DNA of 32,216 nt, from the NCBI GenBank assembly GCA_002497025.1, contig DAMG01000054.1, positions 1 through 32,216 of the forward strand, read 5' to 3'. Position numbers and translations under genes: made by a program. This DNA is from Euryarchaeota archaeon UBA126. Its GTDB lineage: Archaea > Thermoplasmatota > Poseidoniia > Poseidoniales > Thalassarchaeaceae. Below the pieces are notes generated by a model that worked only from the letters and a program-made list of their open reading frames with translations, was not told the DNA's origin and did not search any database. This document shows positions 31,443 through 32,216 of the stretch, one piece after another. Positions within the stretch are counted from its first letter, which is position 1; each line of letters begins with the position of its first letter.

Positions 31443-31794
31443 CGCTGACACTTTCTTCACCAGCTAATCTTCGCTCGTAATCCAAAGCCGCCTGCTGGGC
31501 TATTACGGTCATATCGGTAGCAGTAGCACCTTCCATACCACGTCGGATTACTCGTGTGTTAGCATCTGTTGCTCGAGTGAATGGTTCCCAAGTCCCACCA
31601 GAGAATTTGTGTCCACACTTCTTACATTCCCAAATTCCCGCTACTTGTCGAGTAACCTTTTGATAATGGCAGACAGGGCAGGTATACTTTCTCGACTTCT
31701 TCTTAATCGCAGCTCCTGCTCTTCGACGTACACTTACACCGTACCGAGAACCGTACTTTGCGGTTGCACCGAGTTTCTGTGTTCTCTTTGCCAT
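31429..31794 (-). CDS. rpl37ae: 50S ribosomal protein L37Ae (eL43)
   Basis: This 121-residue zinc ribosomal protein of the large subunit is present in archaea and eukaryotes only. It begins MAKRTQKLGATAKYGSRYGV, with Arg/Lys-rich VRRRAGAAIKKKSRKY and the zinc site Cys39/Cys42 and Cys57/Cys60 (YTCPVCHY and ECKKCGHKFSGG). The C-terminal part is longer than in most members and ends in an acidic tail (SVSDEEE). ATG 31794 has GGTGAG just upstream, and that motif contains the stop of rrp42, so the two are translationally coupled. Confidence 0.95.
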   Translation of the reverse strand: MAKRTQKLGATAKYGSRYGVSVRRRAGAAIKKKSRKYTCPVCHYQKVTRQVAGIWECKKCGHKFSGGTWEPFTRATDANTRVIRRGMEGATATDMTVIAQQAALDYERRLAGEESVSDEEE

Positions 31795-31795
31795 T

Positions 31796-32216
31796 TTACT
31801 CACCTTCCAAAGCGTTGTTCACCATATCTCTTAGTTCGGCACATCTTGATCGAGCCTCATTGTTGATCTCGACGAATTCGGCGGCCGTGAAGATTCCCTT
31901 TAGACCCTTCTGCAATGAATGAACATGATCATCATCACCAAGAGTGATGTGGATTCTTTCATCACCGCCTAATTCCTCCCTCTTGTCTGCGTCGTATACA
32001 AAACGACCGCCTACCTTGTGGTAAGAACACATTATCGGAGTCTTTGAGACATCGAGCGGCATATCTTCTCCAACCTCAAATCTCTCTGCCGGAACCGTAG
32101 CACTTCGTAGTGCTGCAATCGCAGCCAGCCCAAAAGCATCGAATAGATTACCATCGTCTGATATAGCAAATACATCGAGGATGACTTGCCATGCTTTTTC
32201 TCCAGGGATAATACAC
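31796..32216 (-). CDS. rrp42: Exosome complex subunit Rrp42, 5' part beyond window
   Basis: Rrp42 is the non-catalytic RNase PH-like partner of Rrp41 in the archaeal exosome ring, which degrades RNA 3' to 5'. Only the C-terminal ~140 residues are here. They start with IIPGEKAWQVILDVFAISDD, then NLFDAFGLAAIAALRSATVP, PLDVSKTPIMCSYHKVGGRF and a C-terminal ITLGDDDHVHSLQKGLKGIF helix region. The frame is open across the window edge without a stop, so the gene continues beyond 32216. Absence of the Rrp41-type catalytic residues cannot be tested fully on this fragment. The eL43 gene follows, with its binding site over this stop codon. Confidence 0.92.
   Translation of the reverse strand, partial: CIIPGEKAWQVILDVFAISDDGNLFDAFGLAAIAALRSATVPAERFEVGEDMPLDVSKTPIMCSYHKVGGRFVYDADKREELGGDERIHITLGDDDHVHSLQKGLKGIFTAAEFVEINNEARSRCAELRDMVNNALEGE

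Noticed and set aside
1..32216. tRNA, rRNA, CRISPR, insertion sequence or prophage
   Set aside because: I found no repeat-spacer pattern, transposase, integrase or recognisable structural RNA. The spacers are too short to hide an rRNA, though a small unknown RNA in the gaps of about 100 bp cannot be excluded.

Overview
The window is a gene-dense, moderately AT-rich stretch of archaeal chromosome. The gene set is archaeal throughout: proteasome-activating nucleotidase, MBF1, archaeal primase small subunit, aEF-2 with a diphthamide site, uS12/uS7, eL43, Pcc1, prefoldin beta, exosome Rrp42, isopentenyl phosphate kinase and archaeal/eukaryotic-type ProRS. Type I IPP isomerase, a split transketolase, a fatty-acid-type thiolase and extremely tight packing suggest a planktonic Thermoplasmatota archaeon, most likely Marine Group II (Poseidoniales) or Group III. 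That placement is an inference from gene content. I see no rRNA, tRNA, CRISPR array, insertion sequence or prophage, and no gene-free stretch longer than about 135 bases.

Layout. 1-5.5 kb: PAN (cut by the window edge), MBF1-Tsr3, MetRS and a CNNM/CBS membrane protein. 5.5-8.7 kb: a leftward run with an RDD-like membrane protein carrying a Lys/Pro-rich tail, an acidic protein with a duplicated 34-residue motif, primase PriS and a 64-aa orphan. 8.7-12.1 kb: futalosine-route menaquinone genes mqnD (rightward) and mqnE-mqnA (leftward). Behind mqnD lies a small HEAT-repeat protein that looks like half of eukaryotic deoxyhypusine hydroxylase. 12.2-20.2 kb: split transketolase, a small membrane protein, ProRS, a divergent CoaBC, a zinc-ribbon membrane protein, a thiolase, Tpt1/KptA and a small zinc-ribbon protein. 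20.3-22.9 kb: an isoprenoid pair, IPK followed by a fused IPP isomerase/prenyltransferase. 22.9-26.3 kb: EF-2, uS7 and uS12. 26.3-30.9 kb: a UbiD-family decarboxylase, two helical-repeat proteins, a Nudix hydrolase and a DHH phosphoesterase. 30.9-32.2 kb: the archaeal pfdB-pcc1-eL43-rrp42 run, with rrp42 cut by the edge.

How the genes work together. IPK, the Idi-prenyl synthase fusion and possibly the UbiD homologue (as anhydromevalonate-phosphate decarboxylase) cover the end of the archaeal mevalonate route to the C20 diphosphate used for lipids. MqnA, MqnD and MqnE make the naphthoquinone head group, which could share those prenyl units. The rest is mainly translation, RNA processing and proteostasis.

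The most interesting item is the 159-aa protein at 9610-10089. It has two His-Glu motifs 33 residues apart and matches the C-terminal half of eukaryotic DOHH, including its linker. It could be a homodimeric archaeal hydroxylase that completes hypusine on aIF5A, an enzyme that to my knowledge has not been assigned in archaea.
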